DNA from: Bartonella ancashensis
Lineage (GTDB): Bacteria; Pseudomonadota; Alphaproteobacteria; Rhizobiales; Rhizobiaceae
Assembly (NCBI RefSeq): GCF_001281405.1
Contig: NZ_CP010401.1
Location: 97,501 to 161,500, forward strand
Direction of reading: 5' to 3'
Length of the DNA stretch: 64,000 nucleotides
A program made the translations under genes and the position numbers. Below, one piece after another: positions 38,561 to 46,262 of the stretch (positions are counted from its first letter, which is position 1; every line of letters begins with the position of its first letter). The notes beneath the pieces are model-generated. The model saw only the letters and a list, made by a program, of their open reading frames with translations, did not search any database and was not told where the DNA came from.

Positions 38561-39181
38561 ACCCTAGCAGCTGGACCATCCCGAATATATGCTCCACCTA
38601 CCAACGAAAAATCAGCAGCATAAACAATAATGCCATAACCATAGACTGTCTTTAACAGTAGATCATCTTCAACAAGTGTATTTTCTGATAACTTAGGAAC
38701 AGGCAGCACGAAAAATTACCATATAATGGCCATATTATCAAAACTCTAAGAGTTTTTTCTTTTCAATGAAGTATTCTAAACTTCATCTCCTCTGTTTTTT
38801 CTACAATCACTCATTCATTTTTTTCTCTAAAAATTTTATCATTTCCATAAAAATACAAAAACAAGTATATTTCAATTTCGTAAATGTACTCCACTATGAA
38901 TTATTCAAAAAACTCTGCACATCTACGCGACTTATTGAAAATAACATTTCTGTTTTTATATGAATACGAAATGTATACTTATTGCGAAATATATTGTATA
39001 CATACAACACATTATTGCAATCTGTATAAAAATTGGCATTTTATAAATTTTGCCATAAAGTTTTGCATATTTATTCCTGCGTTAATTGTGAGGAAAATGA
39101 ATTGTCTTGCAGTTATGCCATTTATACTAACTATCTTAACCTACAAAACCCTTTAAGGAATATTTAAAAAAAGGACAAAAG
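38561..39181. other. AT-rich region between array and iron operon
   Basis: The left 140 bases hold a fragment of an unrecognised frame on the minus strand. A tight palindrome AAAACTCTAAGAGTTTT lies at 38740-38756, followed by TTCTTTT, and could be a terminator remnant. The right part is the control region of the iron transporter, with two dyads described separately. Short frames here have no family support. Confidence 0.5.
38994..39055 (+). promoter_or_regulatory. candidate operator region of the iron importer
   Basis: TTGTATACATACAA at 38994-39007 is a perfect dyad. TGGCA (39034-39038) and TGCCA (39051-39055) form a second one around TTTTATAAATTT. Both lie 130-190 bases upstream of the binding-protein gene. 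An iron-responsive repressor (Fur, RirA or Irr type) would be expected here, but neither dyad is a textbook match to a box I can name. Confidence 0.35.
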
Positions 39182-40102
39182 ATGATTACAAAACGTATGA
39201 CATGGGCAGCCTTTATTTTTGCTGTATTTGTAAATTTCATAACCATTTCATGGGCAGCTATTACAATTGAGCACTCTTCGGGAAGTACTGCTGTAGTTAA
39301 AAACCCTCAAAGAGTTGTCGTTTTTGACCTTGCGTCTCTTGATAATATGGTGCGTCTTGGCATTAATCCAACTTTTGGTGTCACAGAGGGGAAAAAACCT
39401 GCATATTTAACACAATTTGATGACCCGAAATATGAGAAGATTGGAACACGTACCGACCCAAATTATGAAAAAATAGCTACTTTTCAACCTGATCTTATCC
39501 TTATTGCTTCACGAGTACGGGCCAATTATCCAGAATTTTCTAAGCTCGCTCCAACTCTTGATATGACTGTTGGATATCAAACGACTCTCAAGGATATTGA
39601 GCGTAATCTTAACATTCTTGGAGAAATTTTTGATAAAAAGAGAGAAGCTCAAGCAGAAATAACAAACCTTCATAAAGCTTTAGAAGAAGTTCGTAAACAT
39701 ACCAAAGGAAAAGGAAAAGCACTCATTATCATGACTTCCGGTGGTAAAATAAGTGCATTTGGTCCTGGAGCACGTTTTGATCTACTCCATTCCGCTTTTG
39801 GCATTGCTCCTGTGACAGATAAAATAACTAAAGAGAGACATGGTCAATTGGTTTCCTATGAGTTTATTTTAGAACATAATCCTGATTGGTTATTGGTTGT
39901 TGATCGGGATGCTGCTATCGGACGCGAAGGACAATCTGCCGCAGAATTACTAGATAATGAGCTTATTCGCCGCACAACTGCTGGAAAAAAGGGCCAAATT
40001 ATCTACTTAGATCCTCAAAGTTGGTATCTAGCAAGTGGAAACCTTACCGGACTTCATAACACAATAAAACAAATTAGCGAAGTTTTTCAAAAAAGCCGAT
40101 AG
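39182..40102 (+). CDS. siderophore-type iron ABC transporter substrate-binding protein
   Basis: The 306-residue periplasmic protein has a signal peptide (residues 1-25, ending SWA) and a TroA-like/FepB-type fold. Motifs are VVVFDLASLDNMVRLG, the metal-siderophore hinge region ATFQPDLILIASRVRANYPEF, GPGARFDLLHSAFG and NPDWLLVVDRDAAIG. The profile resembles the catecholate/petrobactin binding proteins of the FatB/CeuE/YclQ group. The ATG follows AAAGGACAAAAG. The two permease genes and the ATPase follow, but a strong terminator lies between this gene and the permeases. The ligand is inferred only from family. Confidence 0.85.
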   Translation: MITKRMTWAAFIFAVFVNFITISWAAITIEHSSGSTAVVKNPQRVVVFDLASLDNMVRLGINPTFGVTEGKKPAYLTQFDDPKYEKIGTRTDPNYEKIATFQPDLILIASRVRANYPEFSKLAPTLDMTVGYQTTLKDIERNLNILGEIFDKKREAQAEITNLHKALEEVRKHTKGKGKALIIMTSGGKISAFGPGARFDLLHSAFGIAPVTDKITKERHGQLVSYEFILEHNPDWLLVVDRDAAIGREGQSAAELLDNELIRRTTAGKKGQIIYLDPQSWYLASGNLTGLHNTIKQISEVFQKSR

Positions 40103-40166
40103 GCCTACTGGCAACTGGCTTGCCATAAAAAATTTCTTGCTATAAAATTTGTCAGAAATGACACTT

Positions 40167-40211
40167 AATAACAGAGGGATAAATCTCTTTTGAGGGCCTC
40201 TGTTATTTTTT
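40167..40211 (+). terminator. intrinsic terminator between binding protein and permease genes
   Basis: AATAACAGAGG (40167-40177) pairs with CCTCTGTTATT (40197-40207), an 11-bp perfect stem running into TTTTTT. It ends 17 bases before the permease GTG start, so permease mRNA must come from read-through or a promoter inside the hairpin region. This would give more binding protein than permease. Confidence 0.8.
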
Positions 40212-40227
40212 ACAGAAAGCACTGAAC

Positions 40228-41184
40228 GTGAAGAATTATTGGATAGCCGTAGCTGCTATTATTATGCTTTCCGCTGTCAGTCTCTTCGTTGGTTACTCTA
40301 GTGTAACGCCTTATGACTTGCTCTCAAATGATGCAAATGCATGGCTTTTGTTTTGGAAAACACGTTTTCCACGAACGATGGCTGCACTTTTATCAGGCAT
40401 GGCACTTGCCCTTTCAGGAATGATCATGCAGATGCTTATACGTAATCGTTTTGTTGAACCTTCAACAACAGGAACTACGGAGTTTGCATCTCTTGGCATT
40501 CTTTTTGTTATGATCTTTGCTCCTGGCATCCCTACCTTTGGAAAAATGGCCGTTGCTACAATTTTTGCGATGACAGGATCGTTACTCTTCATATTTTTAT
40601 TGCGCCAAATCCCTATAAAATCTGCTCTCATTGTACCACTTACAGGTATTATGCTTGGATATATAGTCAGCTCCTTAGTAAATGCCATTGCAGATTACGA
40701 AACACTTCTTCCCTCTCTCCAAGCCTATTTGTTTGGTAGCTTTTCAATGATCCTTGAAGGACGTTACGAACTCTTGTGGCTTGCTCTTCCCACATGTATC
40801 TTAGCTTACTGTGTTGCTGATCGTTTTACAGTTGCTGGCCTCGGAGAGGATTTAACCAGCAATTTAGGACTAAATTATCGTAATGTAATGTTTTTTGGCC
40901 TCTTTGTTATCGCATTAACATCTGCTGTAGTAATTTGCACAGTTGGCCGGATTCCTTTTGTAGGACTCATTATTCCAAACATTATCTCAAAGATCATGGG
41001 TGATAATATGCGCCACAGTGCACCTTGGATAGCAATCAGTGGTGCAGGACTTGTCCTACTTTGCGATCTTTTGGGACGACTTGCACAACGGAGCAACGAA
41101 ATCCCTATCAGCACCACTATGGGTGTTGTTGGAAGTTTTGTTTTTATTGTGCTTCTTTTGCACTGGAGAAAGCGCCTTGGATAA
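40228..41184 (+). CDS. iron-siderophore ABC transporter permease 1 (FecCD family)
   Basis: The 318-residue FecCD-type permease has about nine transmembrane helices. KTRFPRTMAALLSGMALALSG near the N-terminus and NRFVEPSTTGTTEFASLGIL are the FecCD signature. GRIPFVGLIIPNIISKIMGDN is the ATPase contact region, and the end reads PISTTMGVVGSFVFIVLLL. The start is GTG at 40228; no ATG precedes the conserved region. It directly follows the intrinsic terminator and overlaps the next permease by 8 bases. Confidence 0.9.
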   Translation: MKNYWIAVAAIIMLSAVSLFVGYSSVTPYDLLSNDANAWLLFWKTRFPRTMAALLSGMALALSGMIMQMLIRNRFVEPSTTGTTEFASLGILFVMIFAPGIPTFGKMAVATIFAMTGSLLFIFLLRQIPIKSALIVPLTGIMLGYIVSSLVNAIADYETLLPSLQAYLFGSFSMILEGRYELLWLALPTCILAYCVADRFTVAGLGEDLTSNLGLNYRNVMFFGLFVIALTSAVVICTVGRIPFVGLIIPNIISKIMGDNMRHSAPWIAISGAGLVLLCDLLGRLAQRSNEIPISTTMGVVGSFVFIVLLLHWRKRLG

Positions 41185-42127
41185 ACAAAAAACAACCCTG
41201 TGGATGCTCATAACACTCACTGTCAGTGCTTGCATTGTTGTTGCCCTCTATATGACATGGAATGTTAATACTTATACATGGTCATTGCGGTTAACAAAGT
41301 TGGCTTCTCTTTTACTTGTTTCCTACACGATCGCAGTCTCTACCGTCCTGTTTCAGACAGTTGTAAATAACCGCCTTTTAACGCCATCTATTATGGGGTT
41401 TGATCAACTTTACATCTTAATTAAAACCGTACTCGTTTATCATATTGGATCTCTTTCTTTACCCTTTTTAAATGCACAAGGACAATTTCTACTTGAAGCC
41501 GTTATTTTAATCATTTTTTCAGTTACTCTTTTTCGGTATTTCTTGTCAGGGAACCTTAAAGGAGTCCACTTCACTCTTTTAGTTGGTGTGGTTTTAGGTG
41601 GCTTTTTTTTCAGCCTACGCATGTTTATGCAATTGCGATTAGATCCAGATCAAATAATGAATTTAACGAGCATCATGTTTGCTAACTTCAATAAATTTAA
41701 CTCACCATTGATCGGCCTTGCCACAGGAATTGTTTTCATTACCAGTATAATTGGTTGGCGTTTACGCCATACACTCGATATCCTTGCTCTTGGAAATGAA
41801 ACTGCTCTCAACCTTGGAGTCCATTATAATAAAATTGTTACAACCATTCTCATCTTTGTTTCTATTCTTGTCTCTATTTCAACATCACTTGTTGGGCCCA
41901 TTACTTTCTTCGGCCTACTTGTTGCAAACCTCGCTTACTACCTCACACCTCAAACAAAACACAGTGTCATGGTACCAATTGCAGTATTATTAGCTGTTAT
42001 TTTTTTAGTTGGTGGTCAATTTATCTGGGAACAAATTTTCAACATGGTAGGACGTTTAAGCTTTATCATTGAATTTTTAGGTGGAACTGTCTTTCTAACT
42101 TTATTGATGAAAGGAAAGTTCAAGTGA
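41177..42127 (+). CDS. iron-siderophore ABC transporter permease 2 (FecCD family)
   Basis: This is the second FecCD permease, about 316 residues. I place the start at TTG 41177 (then DKQKTTLWML), inside the end of permease 1, because GGAG lies 9 bases upstream and the earlier frame would overlap 140 bases with a real gene. Motifs are TVLFQTVVNNRLLTPSIMGFDQLY and TSLVGPITFFGLLVANLAYYL. It ends four bases into the ATPase gene, giving translational coupling. Confidence 0.88.
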   Translation: MDKQKTTLWMLITLTVSACIVVALYMTWNVNTYTWSLRLTKLASLLLVSYTIAVSTVLFQTVVNNRLLTPSIMGFDQLYILIKTVLVYHIGSLSLPFLNAQGQFLLEAVILIIFSVTLFRYFLSGNLKGVHFTLLVGVVLGGFFFSLRMFMQLRLDPDQIMNLTSIMFANFNKFNSPLIGLATGIVFITSIIGWRLRHTLDILALGNETALNLGVHYNKIVTTILIFVSILVSISTSLVGPITFFGLLVANLAYYLTPQTKHSVMVPIAVLLAVIFLVGGQFIWEQIFNMVGRLSFIIEFLGGTVFLTLLMKGKFK

Positions 42128-42882
42128 TCGAAATTAGTAACCTCTCTAAATCTTATGGAGCTAAATTAGTTATTGATAATCTATCCATTCATCTTCCGAA
42201 AGGAGGAATAACTTCTCTCATCGGTCCAAATGGTTCTGGAAAGTCGACTTTTTTAATGATGATAAGACGCCTTCTGCAAAAAAATAATGGCCAAATCCAT
42301 ATTGATGGCCTTAATATTGATAAAATACCGCATGACATTTTAGCCCAAAAATTATCACTCCTCCGTCAGGATAACCCTTTATCCATTCGTCTTACTGTGT
42401 ATGATTTAGTGAGCTTTGGGCGCTATCCCTATTCCAAAGGACGTTATAATAATGAAGATAAACAATTTATCGAAAGAGCTATCCAATATCTTGGATTAAG
42501 CGGTTTGGAAACACAATTTTTAGATGAACTCTCTGGAGGGCAGCGCCAACGGGCTTTTATTGCGATGATCATCTGCCAAGATACCCATTACGTATTATTG
42601 GATGAACCCCTGAATAACCTGGATATGAAACATTCTATTTCCATGATGAAACTGTTACGTCGTGCTGCGGACGAACTTAAAAAAACCATTCTTCTTGTAA
42701 TGCATGATATCAACTTTGCCGCATCTTACTCAGACAGAATTGTTGCACTCAAAGATGGTAAAGTGGCTTACTTTGGAACCCCAAAAGAAATTATTCAACC
42801 TAAAACTCTTAAAGAAATCTATGATGTAGATATTCAAGTGAAAATGATCAACGATATTCCTACGGCTCTTTATTACCAATAA
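42124..42882 (+). CDS. iron-siderophore ABC transporter ATP-binding protein
   Basis: The 252-residue ATPase of the FepC/FecE type starts at GTG 42124, overlapping the permease stop. It has Walker A GPNGSGKST near residue 34, LRQDNPLSIRLTVYDLVSFGRYPYSKGR as the Q-loop and helical region typical of iron-siderophore ATPases, and signature LSGGQRQRAFIAM. Walker B YVLLDEPLNNLD and LVMHDINFA follow. It is the last gene of the iron operon and its stop codon lies inside a terminator stem. Confidence 0.93.
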   Translation: MIEISNLSKSYGAKLVIDNLSIHLPKGGITSLIGPNGSGKSTFLMMIRRLLQKNNGQIHIDGLNIDKIPHDILAQKLSLLRQDNPLSIRLTVYDLVSFGRYPYSKGRYNNEDKQFIERAIQYLGLSGLETQFLDELSGGQRQRAFIAMIICQDTHYVLLDEPLNNLDMKHSISMMKLLRRAADELKKTILLVMHDINFAASYSDRIVALKDGKVAYFGTPKEIIQPKTLKEIYDVDIQVKMINDIPTALYYQ

Positions 42883-42902
42883 TTTTAGCAATTATTTTTT
42901 TT
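42878..42902 (+). terminator. intrinsic terminator after the iron transporter operon
   Basis: AATAATT (42878-42884) and AATTATT (42890-42896) form a stem followed by a run of T to 42902. The left arm includes the ATPase stop codon. The stem is AT-rich, so it may be moderate in strength. Confidence 0.5.
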
Positions 42903-42953
42903 AAGCTTGCAGACATTTTAAAATCTGTTAGAAGCGATAAAACTTATGTTCTT

Positions 42954-43027
42954 TGGGGAATAGTTTAATGGTAGAACTGCGGACTCTGACTCCGTCAATC
43001 TTGGTTCGAATCCAAGTTCCCCAGCCA
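42954..43027 (+). tRNA. tRNA-Gln (anticodon CTG)
   Basis: A cloverleaf can be drawn with acceptor stem TGGGGAA/TTCCCCA. The D arm is AGTTTAATGGTAGAACT, the anticodon arm GCGGA-CTCTGAC-TCCGT with CTG at positions 34-36, and the T arm CTTGG-TTCGAAT-CCAAG. The discriminator is G and the CCA is encoded. It lies between the iron operon and the flagellar block. Confidence 0.93.
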
Positions 43028-43545
43028 TTGTTAATCTCACAATCCGCTCATGCTTAGACTTCTTTTATTTACCGAATGGTTTTACTTCTATCGTTACAAT
43101 TTTCAGCAAATTATCAAAACACGATGGATTGTATATAACAACTTCAAAGGCCCAATTCATAAAGCTAACTAACAGGGAAAACTAGCCTTTTAAGATTAAA
43201 TATTCTACAAGAAACACTTCTTTGCATAATCAGCAATAAATCTTAAAATCATACCCATCCCATGGCACTAACATTGGTATCCGCAAGCATAATAGTTTCT
43301 TTAAATACTACTTAAAGTACTACCATCTTTATTAATAAGTCCATTTCCGTAATTTAGCCTTATAAAAGCTCTCAGTAAAAGCCGTACTTTTCTGTAAAAA
43401 TAAACTAATATTTTTCTAAACTTTTGAAATTATTTCCTAAATTCATAACAAAAAAACTCTAATCTTGAGCTTTTAACCGATAAAAACAGAAATAACTATT
43501 CAGATACAATAAAAGATCACAAAGTTTTATTACCGAAAGAGAGTA
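43028..43545. other. intergenic stretch between tRNA-Gln and fliQ
   Basis: The 518 AT-rich bases have no supported frame. In Brucella flhA follows fliQ, but it is not present here. Confidence 0.5.
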
Positions 43546-43812
43546 TTAAAATCCCGTTTCTATTCGATTATAAACCAATTGTGTAAAAGCATAGATCTGC
43601 CCTCCAATAAATGGAGCTGTAAATGCTAATACAAAAAAGATTACTATAATTTTCGGAATAAATGTCAGAGTCATTTCTTGGATTTGCGTTAATGCTTGAA
43701 CCAAAGCAATGATTATTCCAACAAACATAGCAGAAAAAACTGCTGGACCGCTTGCAATCAAAACGGTCCAGATAGCAGCAGTAACCATATCAATGGCATC
43801 AGCCTCATTCAT
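43546..43812 (-). CDS. fliQ: flagellar export apparatus protein FliQ
   Basis: The 88-residue protein has two membrane helices and the family-typical LIASGPAVFSAMFVGIIIAL, ALTQIQEMTLTFIPKI and FTAPFIGGQIYAF. It is part of the export gate in the inner membrane together with FliP, FliR, FlhB and FlhA. It begins 20 bases after the flgD stop and is the last gene of the leftward block seen here. Confidence 0.96.
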   Translation of the reverse strand: MNEADAIDMVTAAIWTVLIASGPAVFSAMFVGIIIALVQALTQIQEMTLTFIPKIIVIFFVLAFTAPFIGGQIYAFTQLVYNRIETGF

Positions 43813-43832
43813 ACTTCAACTCTACTACGCAA

Positions 43833-44324
43833 TTAAGCAGCTTTTTCATCTGGTTTTTCAGTTTCACCTCCATCTGGCTTTTCGGTTTCACTTCCATCTG
43901 GCTTTTCATCCATAACCGTGACACCAGGTCCTATTAAGACTTTTTCACCATTATCTAATACGGCAACTACACCATCACTATAAATGTCAACGGACTTAAC
44001 ATAACCTTCAACTATGTTTCCATCTTTATCCTTAAACTGAATATATTTACCAACATAACTTGCTGCGTTATTTGTTGTTCCATTTGCGAGAACCTGCTCA
44101 AGTTTCTCATTCATTTTTATGGTTTGTTCAACCATTGAAAAACTTGCCAATTGTGCCACAAATTCTGTTGAATTCATTGGGTTAGTTGGATCTTGATTTT
44201 TCATTTGTGCTACTAGCAACTTCACGAATGTATCATAATCCGCATTTTGCTTTTCCCCTGAAGACTCTGGCCTTGAATCACCGTCCCGAAGAAATCCAGG
44301 ATTTCCAACTGTGCTAACTGTCAT
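43833..44324 (-). CDS. flgD: flagellar hook assembly protein FlgD
   Basis: The 163-residue scaffold for hook assembly has the core DYDTFVKLLVAQMKNQDPTNPMNSTEFVAQLASFSMVEQ in the N-terminal half, the FlgD signature, then a small Ig/tudor-like part (YVGKYIQFKDKDGNIVEG). The C-terminal tail is a short repeat of EKPDG units coded by a 24-base tandem repeat. An AAAGG site precedes the ATG. It is short for FlgD, as usual in Rhizobiales. Confidence 0.93.
   Translation of the reverse strand: MTVSTVGNPGFLRDGDSRPESSGEKQNADYDTFVKLLVAQMKNQDPTNPMNSTEFVAQLASFSMVEQTIKMNEKLEQVLANGTTNNAASYVGKYIQFKDKDGNIVEGYVKSVDIYSDGVVAVLDNGEKVLIGPGVTVMDEKPDGSETEKPDGGETEKPDEKAA
43848..43911. repeat. 24-base tandem repeat at the 3' end of flgD
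   Basis: The unit CATCTGGCTTTTCGGTTTCA plus CTTC is present about 2.7 times with a few substitutions (43848-43871, 43872-43895, 43896-43911). It encodes eight residues per unit (EKPDGGET-type), so copy-number change would leave the frame intact. Confidence 0.75.
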
Positions 44325-44335
44325 CTCATACCTTT

Positions 44336-44779
44336 CTAATACTGCATTTCAATATTTCTTACATTCACATCTGCTGTGGTGTTGATGTCTGAAGTAAGCA
44401 TTTTTTCTATAACTTTAGCCTCTTTCTGAAACAAACCCCGAATTACTTTCAAAATCTCAAAGACTTTGTTTTTTCTATCAGGTAAGTACACTCTTTTAAC
44501 CCTTCCAAAAGATCGGGATCCGTAAAAGTTTGTAAAAGTTTTTTTCAATAATTCGACAAACACAGCCAGCGCTTGCTTGGCTTCTTCTGGATTAATTAAT
44601 ATAAGCTGCGCCGAGAAATAAAGTTGTTTAAGCGGCGTATCTGTATCTTCTACCTGTAAAACATGCCCTTCTAAAAGAAACGTTGCATCATTGAGTAACT
44701 CAAAAGTTACCTTACGATCGACACGTAAAACAGCACCATTAAGAAAAATTTTTTCATTTGGCTTCAACGTCAAATACAT
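44336..44779 (-). CDS. flbT: flagellar biosynthesis repressor FlbT
   Basis: The 147-residue protein has LTLKPNEKIFLNGAVLRVDRK at the N-terminus and the alphaproteobacterial FlbT body (LLEGHVLQVEDTDTPLKQLYFSAQ). FlbT controls flagellin mRNA stability/translation in alphaproteobacteria. I start it at 44779 (MYLTLKP) because GGGAGAAG stands upstream; five codons further up the frame overlaps flaF by four bases. The C-terminal 20 residues are weakly conserved. It pairs with flaF just upstream. Confidence 0.9.
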   Translation of the reverse strand: MYLTLKPNEKIFLNGAVLRVDRKVTFELLNDATFLLEGHVLQVEDTDTPLKQLYFSAQLILINPEEAKQALAVFVELLKKTFTNFYGSRSFGRVKRVYLPDRKNKVFEILKVIRGLFQKEAKVIEKMLTSDINTTADVNVRNIEMQY

Positions 44780-44790
44780 GCTCTTCTCCC

Positions 44791-45159
44791 TCATTCATAT
44801 CTTTCTGAATTTGTAGCAAGACCATCACGAATTGATTCAGAAATTTCAACGAGAACATCAAAATCTGCAATTTCTCCTTCATCTAACCTCTGAATTTCCT
44901 TTAAAATAAAAAAACCTATGGAAATAAGCGATGCCTTCAACGCTTGTGGCAAAGCATTATCTGCTTGTCCTAAATCTTCGATTAGAATAATCCAAAGTTT
45001 CCGGGAAAACTGAACCGCTTCACTAGACTCGTGTGTACCAGGGCCTTTTTCCTTCGCATCACGGAGAAGCTTAATGCATCGATCAAACAGTGAGCGCTCG
45101 CGTTCACGTGCGCTCATTGCGTCATCTTCCATAACGTCTTCGTATCGCATTTGATACAT
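44791..45159 (-). CDS. flaF: flagellin synthesis regulator FlaF
   Basis: The 122-residue protein matches FlaF: MYQMRYEDVMEDDAMSARERE with the RERSLFDRCIKLL helix, then VQFSRKLWIILIEDLG and ALPQALKASLISIGFFILKE. FlaF works with FlbT to tune flagellin synthesis and secretion. The ATG follows AGAGG and starts 14 bases after the flgL stop. Confidence 0.92.
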   Translation of the reverse strand: MYQMRYEDVMEDDAMSARERERSLFDRCIKLLRDAKEKGPGTHESSEAVQFSRKLWIILIEDLGQADNALPQALKASLISIGFFILKEIQRLDEGEIADFDVLVEISESIRDGLATNSERYE

Positions 45160-45172
45160 AAAAAGCCTCTAT

Positions 45173-46255
45173 TTACCTAAGATAATTTACAAGACTTAAC
45201 TGCCCCATACGAGCAGTTAACGTGTAAGAAAGATTAAGCATCGCTTCCAAATCTTTAACTCTTTGGGCTACTCCAGCTGCATCAACACCAATCATATTCA
45301 GCTCTGCATTCTTTAAAAGATCTGTCTGCACCTCAATTTGATATGTTGCTGATTTTATTCTTTCTTCTGCGCTCCCTAATCTAGAAGCTGTCATAATGAT
45401 ATCATTGATAGCTGTCGTTGTAGACGTTCCGTCAGAAGATGCACGAGCATTTGCAAAGACACTTGCTTGCGCTTCTTTTGATAGACCTCTATCACCAAAT
45501 TCAGCTACTAAAATCATATTTTTCATGGCATCACGAAAACCTTTTTCGTTAGCGCTTACAGCCACATCAACAACTTCACCATTAGGCCCAATACGTTTTT
45601 CTGCAGAACCGTCTTTAGCATTTGAAAAAATCTTGCTAAAATTCTCTTCATCAAATAAGGCATTAAAAACCTCATCGATGAATTTATCCATATCTTCACC
45701 GGTAAGATCTTCAGGATTTCTTCCGTCCAGAAATTCTTCAAATGCGTCTTGAATAACTTTACTTGGACCTTCCTGACTTCCCACCTTATAAGGTTTTAAC
45801 GGAGGTTCCTTGCTATTAACACCACCAAATACATATTCACCATTATAGTTTGTATTTAAAGCGGATATAAATGAAGCTAATGCACTTTCTGCCACTGATT
45901 TTGCGGTACCTGGTGTTTCCTCTCCTATATTACCAATAAGCATATTACTAAAAAGCACTAATGCTCCTGGTACTGTTTCATCATCACCTTGTCCGATCAA
46001 ACTTTGAATTGCAGCCTGCGCTGAAGACATCCTCAAAGCCAACAATTTATTACTGTTACTAAACCCTTCGAGATAACTCATCTGATTTTGAATTTCCATC
46101 AAGCGCCCTGTACCACGACCCAACGTTAAACCAATATCATATACCCGCCCGGTCATTAATTCATAAGCAGCCTGCGTCAATTCAGACTGCCCCTGATTAA
46201 TCATATCGCGCCTTGCATTATTAAAAACATATGTCGAAACTGATTGAATTTTCAT
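45173..46255 (-). CDS. flgL: flagellar hook-associated protein FlgL (HAP3)
   Basis: The 360-residue hook-filament junction protein has the flagellin-like N-terminus MKIQSVSTYVFNNARRDMIN with the helix ELTQAAYELMTGRVYDIGL. The C-terminal flagellin-like helix is AELNMIGVDAAGVAQRVKDLE to LSYTLTARMGQLSLVNYL. The start is ATG 46255 after GGTAGGTG; 11 further upstream codons are not family-like. It follows flgK after a 7-base gap. Confidence 0.93.
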   Translation of the reverse strand: MKIQSVSTYVFNNARRDMINQGQSELTQAAYELMTGRVYDIGLTLGRGTGRLMEIQNQMSYLEGFSNSNKLLALRMSSAQAAIQSLIGQGDDETVPGALVLFSNMLIGNIGEETPGTAKSVAESALASFISALNTNYNGEYVFGGVNSKEPPLKPYKVGSQEGPSKVIQDAFEEFLDGRNPEDLTGEDMDKFIDEVFNALFDEENFSKIFSNAKDGSAEKRIGPNGEVVDVAVSANEKGFRDAMKNMILVAEFGDRGLSKEAQASVFANARASSDGTSTTTAINDIIMTASRLGSAEERIKSATYQIEVQTDLLKNAELNMIGVDAAGVAQRVKDLEAMLNLSYTLTARMGQLSLVNYLR

Positions 46256-46262
46256 TATACAC

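Noticed and set aside
38766..39156. 65- and 90-codon frames in the AT-rich gap before the iron operon
   Set aside because: They have no domain, a poor start context, and overlap the dyads likely to be regulatory.
40857..41195. Upstream extension of the second permease to 41039
   Set aside because: It would overlap permease 1 by about 145 bases, whereas TTG 41177 has a proper GGAG site and gives the normal length.
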